DNA of 47,997 bases. It comes from Solirubrobacter phytolaccae (GTDB lineage Bacteria; Actinomycetota; Thermoleophilia; Solirubrobacterales; Solirubrobacteraceae). Under the pieces are notes generated by a model. It ran no database searches. It was not told the origin of the DNA and saw only the letters and a list, made by a program, of their open reading frames with translations. Shown piece by piece: positions 1-9,226 of this stretch. Both the position numbers and the translations under genes were made by a program. The first letter of the stretch is position 1, and each line of letters starts with the position of its first letter. The DNA is taken from assembly GCF_027587195.1 (NCBI RefSeq), contig NZ_JAPDDP010000059.1, positions 1-47,997 on the forward strand, written 5' to 3'.

Positions 1-134
1 CGACGGTCGCGCCGCCCGCCGCGACGCCGGCGCCCACCACCGCGGCGCCCGCGCCGACCGCCGTCGCCCCGACGCCGACGCCCGACCCGAGCGAGGGCCT
101 GCTCGACTTCCTGTTCGGAAAGGACGGGGGATGA
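1..134 (+). CDS. MCE-family protein, C-terminal end only (5' truncated by window)
   Basis: An open frame runs in from the window edge and ends at TGA 132-134. The 43 visible residues are a Pro/Ala/Thr-rich low-complexity tail ending in LLDFLFGKDGG. The stop overlaps the ATG of the next gene (ATGA), which implies translational coupling. Four complete MCE proteins follow, and Pro-rich tails are common on MCE proteins, so this is probably the preceding mce gene of the same operon. The MCE domain itself lies outside the window, so the identity is inference from position and tail composition. Confidence 0.6.
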   Translation, partial: TVAPPAATPAPTTAAPAPTAVAPTPTPDPSEGLLDFLFGKDGG

Positions 135-1546
135 GGGGCCGCTCGTCAGGGATCGCCGGCAACCCGGTCCTGATCGGCGCCGCGACGGTGCTCGTGATCC
201 TCGTCGCCGTCTTCCTGTCCTACAACGCGAACAAGGGCCTCCCGTTCGTGCCGACCTACACGGTCGAGGCGGAGCTCCCGAACGCCGCCCAGCTGACGAT
301 CGGCAACGACGTCAAGGTCGGCGGCTCCCGGATCGGCGCGGTCACGCGGATCAAGCCGCGCCAGCTCGAGAACGGCCAGGTCATCGCGGTGGTCCGGCTG
401 ACGCTGGACAAGGACGCGGGCCCGCTGCCCGAGGACTCGACGCTGCTGGTGCGCCCACGCTCGGCGCTCGGCCTCAAGTACGTCGAGATCACGCGCGGGC
501 GGTCCCGCGAAGGCTTCCAGGACGGGGACACGATCCCGCTCGCGCGCGCCGAGACGCCGGTCGAGCTCGACGAGTTCCTGAACATGTTCGACGAGGACAC
601 ACGCGCGGCGTCGCAGACCAACCTCGAGGGCTTCGGCACCGCGTTCGCGGGCCGCGGCGAGTCGATCAACACCGCGATCGGCGCCTTCCGCCCGCTCCTG
701 CGCGACGTCATCCCGGTCATGCAGAACCTGTCCGACCCGCGCACCAACCTCGAGCGCTTCGTGGTCGAGACCGGGGATACCGCCGCGATCGTCGCGCCCG
801 CCGCCGAGACGCAGGCGTCGCTGTTCCGCAACCTGGACACGACGATGGCGGCGCTGAACGCGGTCGCGCGCCCGTACATCCAGGACTCGATCACGCGCGG
901 CAAGCCCGCGCTGGACGCCGGCATCGAGTCGCTGCCCAACCAGCGCCCGTTCCTGGTCAACACCGAGGGCCTGATGCGTGAGCTGCGCCCGGGCATCCGC
1001 GCGCTGCGCACCGCCGCGCCGGAGCTGTCGGCCGCGCTCGGCGCCGGCATCGACGTGCTCCCCAAGACGCCCGCGCTCAACCGGCGGCTGGACTCGCTGC
1101 TGGGCGAGGTCCAGACGTTCGCCAACGACCCGCTCGTCCCGCGCGGCATCCAGTCCTCCACCGCGCTGGTCAAGTCCGTGGACCCGACGCTCGCGCACCT
1201 CGCGCCGGCCCAGACGGTCTGCAACTACATCACGCTGTTCTTCCGCAACATCGGGTCGCTGCTGAGCGAGGGCGACCGCAACGGCACGTGGCAGCGGTTC
1301 ATCATCGTCGCCACGCCGCAGGGCCCGAACAACGAGGGCGGGCCGTCGTCCGGGCCGGCCAACGGGCCGACGGTCGACAACCACCTGCACACGAACCCGT
1401 ACCCGAACACCGCCTCGCCGGGGCAGCCGCGCGAGTGCGAGTCGGGCAACGAGCCGTACCTCGCCGGGCGCACGGTCACCGGCAACGTGGCGGGCACGCA
1501 GCAGCCGCGCACCGAGGGCTACGCGAGCCAGGGAGACGCGCGCTGA
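131..1546 (+). CDS. MCE-family protein (MlaD domain), 471 aa
   Basis: Membrane-anchored substrate-binding subunit of an Mce-type lipid importer. Residues about 12-32 form one N-terminal transmembrane helix. Residues about 40-125 form the MlaD/MCE beta domain (VEAELPNAAQLTIGNDVKVGG, then the GLKYVEITRG strand). The motif ETPVELDEFLNMFDEDTRA follows, then a long helical MCE-associated region and a polar Gly/Pro/Asn-rich tail with two Cys. Mce proteins are known to assemble as a hexamer that tunnels lipids to a YrbE/MceG transporter; no YrbE gene is visible here. It starts inside the previous stop and ends inside the next start (TGATG), so it is mid-operon. The cargo cannot be told from sequence. 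Confidence 0.93.
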   Translation: MRGRSSGIAGNPVLIGAATVLVILVAVFLSYNANKGLPFVPTYTVEAELPNAAQLTIGNDVKVGGSRIGAVTRIKPRQLENGQVIAVVRLTLDKDAGPLPEDSTLLVRPRSALGLKYVEITRGRSREGFQDGDTIPLARAETPVELDEFLNMFDEDTRAASQTNLEGFGTAFAGRGESINTAIGAFRPLLRDVIPVMQNLSDPRTNLERFVVETGDTAAIVAPAAETQASLFRNLDTTMAALNAVARPYIQDSITRGKPALDAGIESLPNQRPFLVNTEGLMRELRPGIRALRTAAPELSAALGAGIDVLPKTPALNRRLDSLLGEVQTFANDPLVPRGIQSSTALVKSVDPTLAHLAPAQTVCNYITLFFRNIGSLLSEGDRNGTWQRFIIVATPQGPNNEGGPSSGPANGPTVDNHLHTNPYPNTASPGQPRECESGNEPYLAGRTVTGNVAGTQQPRTEGYASQGDAR

Positions 1547-3132
1547 TGGCTCGCCGCCCCCGCCGCGGCCCGCGCCGCTCCGACGCGTTCGTCGGCCTGA
1601 TCGCCTTCGTCGTGGTCGGCCTGGTCATGTACTTCGGGTTCACCAAGGACATCCCGCTGCGCTCGGGCTTCGAGCTGCGCGCGCAGTTCCAGTCCGCGAA
1701 CTCGATCCGGCCGAACTCGCCCGTGCGGATCGCGGGCGTGGAGGTCGGCAAGGTCAAGGCGGTCGAGCCGGTCGAGGGCTCCAACGACGCGATGCTGGTG
1801 ATGGAGCTCTCCGGCGACGCGCTGCCGCTGCACGCGAACGCGACGGCCAAGGTCCGCCCGCGCATCTTCCTCGAGGGCAACTTCTTCGTCGACCTCAAGC
1901 CGGGCACGCCCGACTCGCCGCGGCTCGAGTCCGGGGACATGATCGCGGTCACCCAGACGGCCACGCCGGTCCAGCTCGACGAGGTCCTGACGTCGCTGCA
2001 GAGCGACTCGCGTGAGGACCTCAAGCAGGTGCTGGACGGGCTGAGCACGGCGCTGATGTCCGAGCCGACGGCCGAGGAGGACGAGGACTCGCACGAGCTG
2101 GCCCGAGGGCAGACCGCGGCCGAGTCCTTCAACGACGCGCTCGACGACATCCCGGCCGCGGAGCGCTCGTCCGCCGAGGTGTTCGAGGCGCTGCTCGGCA
2201 CCGAGCCGGCGCGCGACGTCCAGCGGCTGATCCGCGGCACCGCGCGCACCGCCGACGAGCTGGGCCGCTACGAGCAGTCGCTGCAGGACCTGATCACCAA
2301 CCTCAACGTCACCACCGCAGCGCTGGCGGGCGAGTCGACGAACCTGCGCGCGTCGATCCGGGAGCTGCCGGGCACGCTGGCCGCCGCCAACCGCGCGTTC
2401 GACTCGCTCAACGCCGCGTTCCCGCCGACGCGGGCCTTCGCGCGCGAGATCCGGCCGGGCGTGCGCGAGACGCCCGCAACGATCGAGGCCGCGTTCCCGT
2501 GGATCGAGCAGACGCGCGCGCTCGTGCAGCCGGAGGAGCTCGGCGGGCTGGTCGAGGAGCTCTCGCCCGCGACCGTCGACCTGGCGCGCCTGATCGACCG
2601 TGCGACCGAGCTGCTGCCGCAGGCCGACCTGCTCGGCAAGTGCATCCGCGACGTCGTCCTGCCGGCCGGCGACATCGTCGTCCAGGACGAGTTCGCCAAC
2701 GGCGTGGAGAACTACAAGGAGTTCTTCTACGCGCTCGTGGGCATCGCCGGCGAGGGCCAGAACTTCGACGGCAACGGCATGTACGTGCGCTTCCAGACCG
2801 GCGGCGGCTCGCAGACGCTCTCGCTCGGCCCCAACAGCACGAACCTCGGCGAGCTGTTCGGCAGCTTCATCGAGGCGCCGCTCGGCAACCGGCCCGCGAT
2901 GCCGAGCAAGAAGCCGACGTACAAGGACGACGTCCCCTGCCACACGCAGCCGCTGCCGAACGTCAACGGGCCGCTCGGGCAGAAGTCCCAGCCGGGCGGC
3001 GGCACCGCGGTCGCGGCGACGGTGAAGTCGGCCACGAAGGAGGACAAGCTCCGGCGTGAGGTCGAGCTGAACGTCGTCCGCAAGAAGCTCAACCCGTTCG
3101 GCGCGGCGCAGAAGGTCGGGAAGACCAAGTGA
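1546..3132 (+). CDS. MCE-family protein (MlaD domain), 528 aa
   Basis: Second complete MCE subunit. I chose the ATG at 1546, which overlaps the preceding stop, because an Arg-rich N terminus (MARRPRRGPRR) followed by a transmembrane helix at about 14-34 is the expected anchor. An in-frame start further upstream lies inside the previous gene. The MCE domain covers about residues 42-125 (FQSANSIRPNSPVRIAGVEVGKV). The conserved junction TPVQLDEVLTSLQSDSRE follows, then an acidic insert (EEDEDSHE) and a helical region. The basic C-terminal tail (RREVELNVVRKKLNPFG) differs from the polar tails of its neighbours. Its stop overlaps the GTG of the next gene by 4 nt. Confidence 0.92.
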   Translation: MARRPRRGPRRSDAFVGLIAFVVVGLVMYFGFTKDIPLRSGFELRAQFQSANSIRPNSPVRIAGVEVGKVKAVEPVEGSNDAMLVMELSGDALPLHANATAKVRPRIFLEGNFFVDLKPGTPDSPRLESGDMIAVTQTATPVQLDEVLTSLQSDSREDLKQVLDGLSTALMSEPTAEEDEDSHELARGQTAAESFNDALDDIPAAERSSAEVFEALLGTEPARDVQRLIRGTARTADELGRYEQSLQDLITNLNVTTAALAGESTNLRASIRELPGTLAAANRAFDSLNAAFPPTRAFAREIRPGVRETPATIEAAFPWIEQTRALVQPEELGGLVEELSPATVDLARLIDRATELLPQADLLGKCIRDVVLPAGDIVVQDEFANGVENYKEFFYALVGIAGEGQNFDGNGMYVRFQTGGGSQTLSLGPNSTNLGELFGSFIEAPLGNRPAMPSKKPTYKDDVPCHTQPLPNVNGPLGQKSQPGGGTAVAATVKSATKEDKLRREVELNVVRKKLNPFGAAQKVGKTK

Positions 3133-4496
3133 AGACCGCGATCCGCAAGCACCTCCCGGACTTCCTGGCCATCCTCGGCCTGCTGGTCGTCGCGCTCGTC
3201 GTGTCGGTCTACATCCTCGACAAGCAGCGGCTCTCGCTGCCGGCGGGCGTGCCCGTCCTGGGCAAGGACTTCTTCGAGGTCGAGGCCGAGATGAGCACCG
3301 CGCAGGCGGTCACGCCGGGCCAGGGCCAGACGGTCAACATCGCCGGCGTCGAGGTGGGCGAGATCTCCTCGGTCAAGCTGCGCGACGGCAAGGCGATCAT
3401 CGGCATGCGGATCCAGCGCAAGCACGACCGGATCTACAAGGACGCCTCGATCCTGCTGCGCCCGAAGACAGGCCTGAAGGACATGGTCGCCGAGCTCACG
3501 CCGGGCACGCCCGAGGCCGGGCGGATCGAGGAGGGCGGCGTGATCCCGATCGCGCAGACGCTCCCGGACGTCAACCTGGACGAGATCCTCGCCTCGCTGG
3601 ACGCGGACACGCGCGACTACCTGGTGCTGCTGCTCAACGACGGCGCGCAGGGCCTCGGGTCCGAGCGCAAGGGCCGCCAGCTCGCGCAGGCCATCCGGCG
3701 CCTGGAGCCGACCGCCAAGTACGCGCGCGAGATCAACGAGGGCCTGGCCGAGCGGCGCGTGAACCTCGCCCGCGTCGTGCACAACTTCTCGCTGCTGACC
3801 GACGAGCTCGGCAAGCGCGACACGCAGCTCGCGAACTTCGTCCAGAACTCCAACGCGGTGTTCGCGACGCTCGCCGAGCAGGACTCCTCGCTGCAGGCGA
3901 TCCTCCAGCGGCTGCCGGGTACGCTGCAGACGACCGAGACGACGCTCGGCAAGGTCGAGACGCTGGCCGACACGCTCGGCCCGACCCTGCAGTCGCTCCG
4001 GCCGGCGGCCCGCGCGCTCGCCCCGTCGCTCCAGAAGACGCGGCCGTTCCTGCGCGAGTCGACGCCGATCATCCGCGACGAGATCCGCCCGTTCACGCGC
4101 GCCGCGCTGCCGACGGTGAAGGAGCTGCGCCCGGCGATGCGCGACCTCGCGGCCACCACGCCCGACCTCACGCGCTCGCTCACGGTCGTCAACCAGCTGC
4201 TCAACGCCGCCGCCTACAACCCGCCCGGCGCGGCGGAGGAAGGCCTGCTGTTCTGGCAGTCGTGGCTCAACCACACCGGCAACTCGGTGTTCTCCACGGC
4301 GGACGCGCACGGCCCGATCCGGCGCGGCCTGTTCCTCGTCTCCTGCAACTCGGCGCAGCTGCTGGAGGCGGTCGCCCAGGCCAACCCGCAGCTCGGCACG
4401 CTGGTCCAGCTGCTCAACAAGCCTGCGTCGGAAGAGATCTGCCCGACCTCGACCCAGGGACCCGCCGCGGGCGGCGGCGCCCCGGCGGGAGGCTGA
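3129..4496 (+). CDS. MCE-family protein (MlaD domain), 455 aa
   Basis: Third complete MCE subunit, starting at GTG 3129 in a GTGA overlap with the upstream stop. There is one transmembrane helix at about residues 12-32. The MCE domain is at about 50-130 (VTPGQGQTVNIAGVEVGEI). The junction LPDVNLDEILASLDADTRD matches the same motif in its paralogues. The helical region contains a heptad-like stretch (ELGKRDTQLANFVQNSNAVF) that is closely similar to one in the next protein, suggesting the two are near paralogues that pack together. The C terminus is Gly/Pro-rich. A Cys pair (SCNSAQ and EEICP) is consistent with an exported domain. Confidence 0.92.
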   Translation: MKTAIRKHLPDFLAILGLLVVALVVSVYILDKQRLSLPAGVPVLGKDFFEVEAEMSTAQAVTPGQGQTVNIAGVEVGEISSVKLRDGKAIIGMRIQRKHDRIYKDASILLRPKTGLKDMVAELTPGTPEAGRIEEGGVIPIAQTLPDVNLDEILASLDADTRDYLVLLLNDGAQGLGSERKGRQLAQAIRRLEPTAKYAREINEGLAERRVNLARVVHNFSLLTDELGKRDTQLANFVQNSNAVFATLAEQDSSLQAILQRLPGTLQTTETTLGKVETLADTLGPTLQSLRPAARALAPSLQKTRPFLRESTPIIRDEIRPFTRAALPTVKELRPAMRDLAATTPDLTRSLTVVNQLLNAAAYNPPGAAEEGLLFWQSWLNHTGNSVFSTADAHGPIRRGLFLVSCNSAQLLEAVAQANPQLGTLVQLLNKPASEEICPTSTQGPAAGGGAPAGG

Positions 4497-4502
4497 TCGA
4501 GC

Positions 4503-6128
4503 ATGGTCAAGGACGCTCCCTCCTTCGGCAAGATCGCGGCGATGGTGCTGTTCGCGCTGTCGTGCTTCGGGCTGCTGCTGTTCCTGTGGCTCGCGTTCGG
4601 CGGCCCGGTGCCGCTGAAGCCGAAGGGCTACCGCTTCCACACGTCCTTCACCGAGGTCGGCCAGCTCTCCCAGGAGGCCGACGTGCGGATCAGCGGCGTG
4701 CCGGTCGGCAAGGTCAAGGAGATCACGCCGAACAAGCGCACTGGCCGCGCGGACGTCGTCATCCAGCTCCAGTCGCGCTACGCGCCGCTGCCGTCGGACG
4801 CGCGGGCGATCCTGCGCCAGAAGACGCTGCTGGGCGAGACCTACGTGGAGCTGACGCCGGGCAGCAACGACGCGCGGGCGATCGCCGAGGGTGGGGCGCT
4901 CGCGTCCACGCAGGTGTCCGAGACGGTCGAGCTGGACGAGATCCTGCGGTCGTTCGATCCGCAGACGCGCGCGAACTTCCAGCAGTGGATGCAGACGCAG
5001 GCCGAGGCGATCGGCGGCAACGGCCAGGATCTCAATGACGCGATCGGCAACCTCGCGCCGTTCGCCGAGGACACCGCGACGATCGTGGACGTCTTGAACC
5101 GCCAGGAGGCCGCGCTCTCGCAGCTCGTCGCCAACACCGGCATCGTCTTCCAGGCGCTGAGCGAGCGCGACGGCCAGCTGCGGTCGCTGATCGAGAACTC
5201 CAACTCGGTGTTCGCGGCGACGGCTTCGCGGGACAGCGAGCTCCAGGCGGCGTTCCGCGCGTTGCCGACGTTCGAGGACGAGTCGCGCAAGACGTTCGAG
5301 CGCCTCGACGAGTTCCAGCGCGAGACCGACCCGCTGATCACGCAGCTGCGGCCCGCGGCGCGCGAGCTGTCGCCGACGCTGCAGGACCTCGAGGACATCG
5401 CGCCGGACCTGCGCAACCTGCTCCAGCAGCTGCAGCCGCTGATCGACGCGTCCAAGGAAGGCTTCCCGGCCGCCGAGCAGGTGCTCGAGGACACGCGGCC
5501 GCTGCTCGGCCAGCTCGTCCCGGCCACCGCGCAGCTGACGCCGGCGGTCGACTTCATCGGCCAGTACAAGCGGGAGCTGACGTCGTTCTTCGCCAACGCG
5601 GGCTCCGCGACGCAGGCCCGCGACTCGCGCACCGGCCTGCACTACCTGCGCACGAGCAACCCGCTGAACCCGGAGAACCTCGCGGTCTATCCGAACCGGC
5701 TCCCGACGAACCGGCCGAACCCGTACACCCAGCCGGGGAACTTCGACCAGATCAACAGCGGCCTGCCGGTCTATGAGGATCGCCAGTGCACGGCGGCGAA
5801 CCTGATCCCGTCGGTCGTGAACACGCCGATCGACCTCGTCAACGACGTCATCGCCCCGGTGGTCTCCCCGGTGCCGACGGTCCAGCCGGTGATCCCGGGG
5901 CTGCCGCTGCCGCCGATCAACCTGCCGCCGATCCCGCAGATCCCGCTCACGCCCGAGCAGGCCGCGGCGCTCATCCCGACCGAGCTGCTCAACCAGATCC
6001 AGCAGTACGCGTTCGGGGGCGTGGGCAACGCGGGGCTCGTCTCGCCGCCGTGCCGCAAGCAGGGGCCGTTCGAGTTCGGGGGCGAGCGCACGCAGTACCC
6101 GCACGTGAACGCCCGCGACGACGGATAG
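4503..6128 (+). CDS. MCE-family protein (MlaD domain), 541 aa, Pro-rich tail
   Basis: Fourth complete MCE subunit, starting 6 nt after the previous stop. There is a transmembrane helix at about 12-33. The MCE domain is at about 38-125 (EADVRISGVPVGKVKEI). The junction is ETVELDEILRSFDPQTRA. The helical region includes RDGQLRSLIENSNSVF, which parallels the preceding protein. Residues about 445-490 form a Pro-rich segment (VVSPVPTVQPVIPGLPLPP) of the kind thought to span the envelope. It ends 3 nt before the RND pump gene, so the pump is very likely part of the same transcript. Confidence 0.92.
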   Translation: MVKDAPSFGKIAAMVLFALSCFGLLLFLWLAFGGPVPLKPKGYRFHTSFTEVGQLSQEADVRISGVPVGKVKEITPNKRTGRADVVIQLQSRYAPLPSDARAILRQKTLLGETYVELTPGSNDARAIAEGGALASTQVSETVELDEILRSFDPQTRANFQQWMQTQAEAIGGNGQDLNDAIGNLAPFAEDTATIVDVLNRQEAALSQLVANTGIVFQALSERDGQLRSLIENSNSVFAATASRDSELQAAFRALPTFEDESRKTFERLDEFQRETDPLITQLRPAARELSPTLQDLEDIAPDLRNLLQQLQPLIDASKEGFPAAEQVLEDTRPLLGQLVPATAQLTPAVDFIGQYKRELTSFFANAGSATQARDSRTGLHYLRTSNPLNPENLAVYPNRLPTNRPNPYTQPGNFDQINSGLPVYEDRQCTAANLIPSVVNTPIDLVNDVIAPVVSPVPTVQPVIPGLPLPPINLPPIPQIPLTPEQAAALIPTELLNQIQQYAFGGVGNAGLVSPPCRKQGPFEFGGERTQYPHVNARDDG

Positions 6129-6131
6129 CGC

Positions 6132-8639
6132 ATGGGGGTCGTGCGCAGGCATCCCGGTCGGGTGCTGCTGGTGGCGGTGCTGGTAGTGCTCGCGGGTGCG
6201 TTCTTCGCCTCCCGGCTGTCGGTCAGCGCCTCGACGGGGTCGCTGGTCGGGGGCGGGAGCGACGCGGGGCGCGCGACGAAGGTGGCCAAGGAGCGCTTCG
6301 GCGACGACGCCGTGTTCGTGCTCGTGCGGGGCGACCTGCCGCGGCTCGTCCTGACGTCGGACCTGAACCGGCTGCTCGGCCTTGAAGGGTGCTTGAGCGG
6401 GAACGTGCCTGAGGGGGCGGCGCCTCCGGGTGGTGCGGGCTCGGCGTGCGGACAGCTCGCCGCGATGAAGCCCGTGCACGTGGTCTACGGGCCGGGCACG
6501 TTCATCAACTCGTCGGTCAACGAGCTCACCGCGCAGCTGCAGGACCGCACGCGCGAGCGGGCCGCGCAGGCCGACCGGGCGCGCGAGGCGGCGGAGCAGC
6601 TGGCGCGCGCTGACGGGCGGTCGGTGGCCGAGTCGAAGCGGCTGGGGAAGGAGGCGGAGAAGCTCGTCTACACGCAGTTCGCGTCCGAGCTGATCGCGAT
6701 GAACGCCAAGTACGGGCTGAACCTGACCGGCGCGCCGAAGCTCAACGACCCCGACTTCGTCTACCAGCTCGTGTTCGATCCCGCGCGCGGGGAGCGCACG
6801 CCGAAGGCGCGGTTCGCGTACCTGTTCCCCTCTTCTGAGTCGGCGCTGATCTCGGTGCGGCTGAAGGCGGGCTTGTCGGATGCGGATCGGGCGCGGGCGG
6901 TGGACCTGGTGCGCGCCGCGGTGCGGATGCCCGAGTTCAAGCTCGACGGCGGTGGGACGTACGTGGTCAGCGGTGTGCCGGTGCTCGCGGAGGAGCTCTC
7001 GGGCGTGCTGGCGGGCTCGACGCTGCGGCTGCTGCTCGTGGGCGTGGCGGTGATGGCGCTGGTCTTGGCGCTGCTCTTCCGCGCGCGGCTGCGGCTGTTG
7101 CCGTTGGGCGTCGCACTGGGGACGGTCGCGGTCGTGTTCGGCGGGCTTGCGGTGCTCGGGCTTCCGTTGACGATGGCGTCGATCGCGGTGCTGCCGGTGC
7201 TGCTCGGGTTGGCGGTCGACTACGCGATCCAGTACCAGGCGGGCAACCGACTGCGGGTGATCGCGACGGCGGCTCTGGCCACTGCGGTCGGATTCCTCAT
7301 CTTGCTGTTCTCGCCCGTGCCGATGGTGCGCGGGTTCGGCGCGCTGCTGGTCGTGGGCGTCGGCGTGGCGTTGCTGCTGACCGTCACGGCGGGGCAGGCG
7401 GTGCTGCTCTTGGCGGCGCGGCGGCGGTCCTCGGGCGGCGCCTTGGCTCGATCCTTCCGCGGGGCGGGCGATCTCGTCGACGCGGTGCGGCTGCCGCGGG
7501 TGCGGTCGGGCGGCGCGTTGCCGTGGGTGATCGGGAACGCGCGGGCGGTGCTCGTCGCGGCGGTGCTGCTCGCGGTGTGCGGCTGGGCGCTGGACTCGCG
7601 GATCTCGATCGAGTCCGAGCTGCCGAAGCTCGTGCCGCAGTCCTTGCCGGCGGTCGCTGATCTGGGCGCGCTGCAGAAGGCCACCGGCACGGCGGGGGAG
7701 ATCGACGTGCTCGTCGAGGGGCGCGATTTGACCGACCCGAAGGTCGTGCAGTGGATGCGCAACTACCAGAGCTCGGTCCTGCTGCGGCAGGGGTACAGCG
7801 CGGAGCGGGGCTGCGGGAGCGCGACGTTGTGCCCGGCGCTGTCGCTGCCGGACCTGTTCCGCACACCGGAGCTGTCGGCGACGCGCGAGCAGGTGCGCGC
7901 GCTGCTCGACGCTGTGCCGCCGTACCTGTCGCAGGCGGCGATCTCGTCCGACCGGCGGACGGCGGTGCTCGCGTTCGGCGTGCGCGTGCAGTCGCTGGAG
8001 GGGCAGCGCGAGGTGATGGAGCAGATGCGCTCGCGTTTGAACCCGCCGGAGGGTGTCCGGGCGACGCTGGCGGGCTTCCCGGTGCTGGCGGCGGACGCGA
8101 ACCACGCGATGAGCGATCCGTTGCGGCGGCTGCTCGTCGCTCTGGCGGGGTTGGCGCTCGTCGCGCTGGCATTGTTCCTGGTGTACCGCTCGTGGGCGCG
8201 GGCGTGGGTGCCGCTGGTGCCGATCGCGCTGGCGACGGGCTGGTCGTCGCTGGTCCTGTACCTGGTGGGTGTGCCGCTGAACCCGATGTCGGCGGCGCTC
8301 AGCGCGCTGGTGATCGCGATCTCGACGGAGTTCTCGGTGCTGCTGAGCGCTCGCTACCACGAGGAGCGGGCGGCGGGCTTCGAGCCGGGCGAGGCGCTGG
8401 CCCGGACCTACGGCTCGACGGGCGCGGCGGTGTTCGCGTCCGGCGTGACCGCGTTGGCCGGCTTCGCGGTGCTGATCGCGTCCGACATCGCGATGCTTCG
8501 TGACTTCGGGATCGTCACGGTGCTGAACCTGGCGGTGTCGCTCGTGGGCGTGCTGGCCGTGCTGCCCGCGGTGCTCGTGCTGGCCGAGCGGGGCGCGCTC
8601 GTGCCGCGCCGTCGCCGCCGCCGCGCCGTGGCCGCGTGA
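6132..8639 (+). CDS. MmpL/HAE3-type RND transporter, 835 aa
   Basis: Predicted proton-driven inner-membrane RND pump of the MmpL/HAE3 class. It has one helix at about 10-28, an exported domain with a charged coiled-coil stretch (about 135-190), helices about 295-430, a helix about 465-485, a second exported domain, and helices about 660-825. The first half carries the Asp-Tyr proton-relay pair expected in helix 4 (LAVDYAIQYQ, D363-Y364). The equivalent site in the second half reads STEFSVLL, so E733-F734 replaces Asp-Tyr. The gene lies 3 nt after the last mce gene, which suggests it hands lipid to or from the MCE assembly. Its stop overlaps the next start by 4 nt. Confidence 0.9.
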   Translation: MGVVRRHPGRVLLVAVLVVLAGAFFASRLSVSASTGSLVGGGSDAGRATKVAKERFGDDAVFVLVRGDLPRLVLTSDLNRLLGLEGCLSGNVPEGAAPPGGAGSACGQLAAMKPVHVVYGPGTFINSSVNELTAQLQDRTRERAAQADRAREAAEQLARADGRSVAESKRLGKEAEKLVYTQFASELIAMNAKYGLNLTGAPKLNDPDFVYQLVFDPARGERTPKARFAYLFPSSESALISVRLKAGLSDADRARAVDLVRAAVRMPEFKLDGGGTYVVSGVPVLAEELSGVLAGSTLRLLLVGVAVMALVLALLFRARLRLLPLGVALGTVAVVFGGLAVLGLPLTMASIAVLPVLLGLAVDYAIQYQAGNRLRVIATAALATAVGFLILLFSPVPMVRGFGALLVVGVGVALLLTVTAGQAVLLLAARRRSSGGALARSFRGAGDLVDAVRLPRVRSGGALPWVIGNARAVLVAAVLLAVCGWALDSRISIESELPKLVPQSLPAVADLGALQKATGTAGEIDVLVEGRDLTDPKVVQWMRNYQSSVLLRQGYSAERGCGSATLCPALSLPDLFRTPELSATREQVRALLDAVPPYLSQAAISSDRRTAVLAFGVRVQSLEGQREVMEQMRSRLNPPEGVRATLAGFPVLAADANHAMSDPLRRLLVALAGLALVALALFLVYRSWARAWVPLVPIALATGWSSLVLYLVGVPLNPMSAALSALVIAISTEFSVLLSARYHEERAAGFEPGEALARTYGSTGAAVFASGVTALAGFAVLIASDIAMLRDFGIVTVLNLAVSLVGVLAVLPAVLVLAERGALVPRRRRRRAVAA

Positions 8640-9226
8640 AGCGCCCCGGCATCCTGATCGTGGTGTTCATCGGAGCGCTGCTCCTGTTCATCACGTTCAA
8701 CACGATCGTCACCGAGTCCGAGGGCTCCAAGGGGCTCGAGGCGGGCGAGGCGCTGCCGCCGTTCGCGATGCCCCTGTCGACCTCCTCGTGCGAGGGCCGC
8801 TGCGACGCGAACGTCGCCACCGATGCGGGCCAGGGCGCCGCGGGCGCTCGACCCGCCTGCGAGGTGCGCGGTCCCGAGATCCTGAACGTGTGCGAGCTGC
8901 GTGAGCAGGGCCCGTTCGTGCTCGCCTTCGTCTTCCACCCGGTCGACCGCTGCCGCGAGCAGCTGCCCGTGCTCGAGCGCGTGGCGGCGCGGCACTCTGG
9001 CGTGGCGTTCCGCGTCGTGGCCGTGCGCGCGGACGCCGGCGAAGCGCGCGGGTTGAAGTCCGCGTTGCCCGTCGGCTACGACCACGACGGCGCCGTCGCG
9101 AACGAGTACGCCGTCGTCGTCTGCCCGACCATCACCTACGTCGGCCGTGACGGGCGCGTGGTGGGGTCGACGGTCGGCTCCCAGACCGAGGCTCAGCTCG
9201 AGTCCTGGGTGCGCCGCCTTGAGTGA
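8636..9226 (+). CDS. Membrane-anchored thioredoxin-fold (redoxin/TlpA-like) protein, 196 aa
   Basis: Starts at GTG 8636, overlapping the pump stop. Residues 4-24 form a signal anchor (ILIVVFIGALLLFITFN). The rest resembles a TlpA/AhpC-TSA fold: strand LAFVFHPV, then helix RCREQLPVLERVAARH, strand VAFRVVAVRAD and the cis-Pro region VCPTITYVGRDG. The position that normally holds CxxC is DRCREQ, so only one Cys is present there; two further Cys pairs lie in the N-terminal part (CEGRC, and C...VC). A classical disulfide reductase is therefore unlikely. A single-Cys peroxidase, a chaperone-like role or a non-catalytic part in envelope assembly all remain possible. Confidence 0.75.
   Translation: MKRPGILIVVFIGALLLFITFNTIVTESEGSKGLEAGEALPPFAMPLSTSSCEGRCDANVATDAGQGAAGARPACEVRGPEILNVCELREQGPFVLAFVFHPVDRCREQLPVLERVAARHSGVAFRVVAVRADAGEARGLKSALPVGYDHDGAVANEYAVVVCPTITYVGRDGRVVGSTVGSQTEAQLESWVRRLE

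Noticed and set aside
2727-8360. A 1877-codon open frame on the minus strand opposite the mce-mmpL operon
   Set aside because: It is antisense to five genes with clear domains. Its product is Arg/Gln/His-rich without domains, the usual artefact of GC-rich third codon positions.
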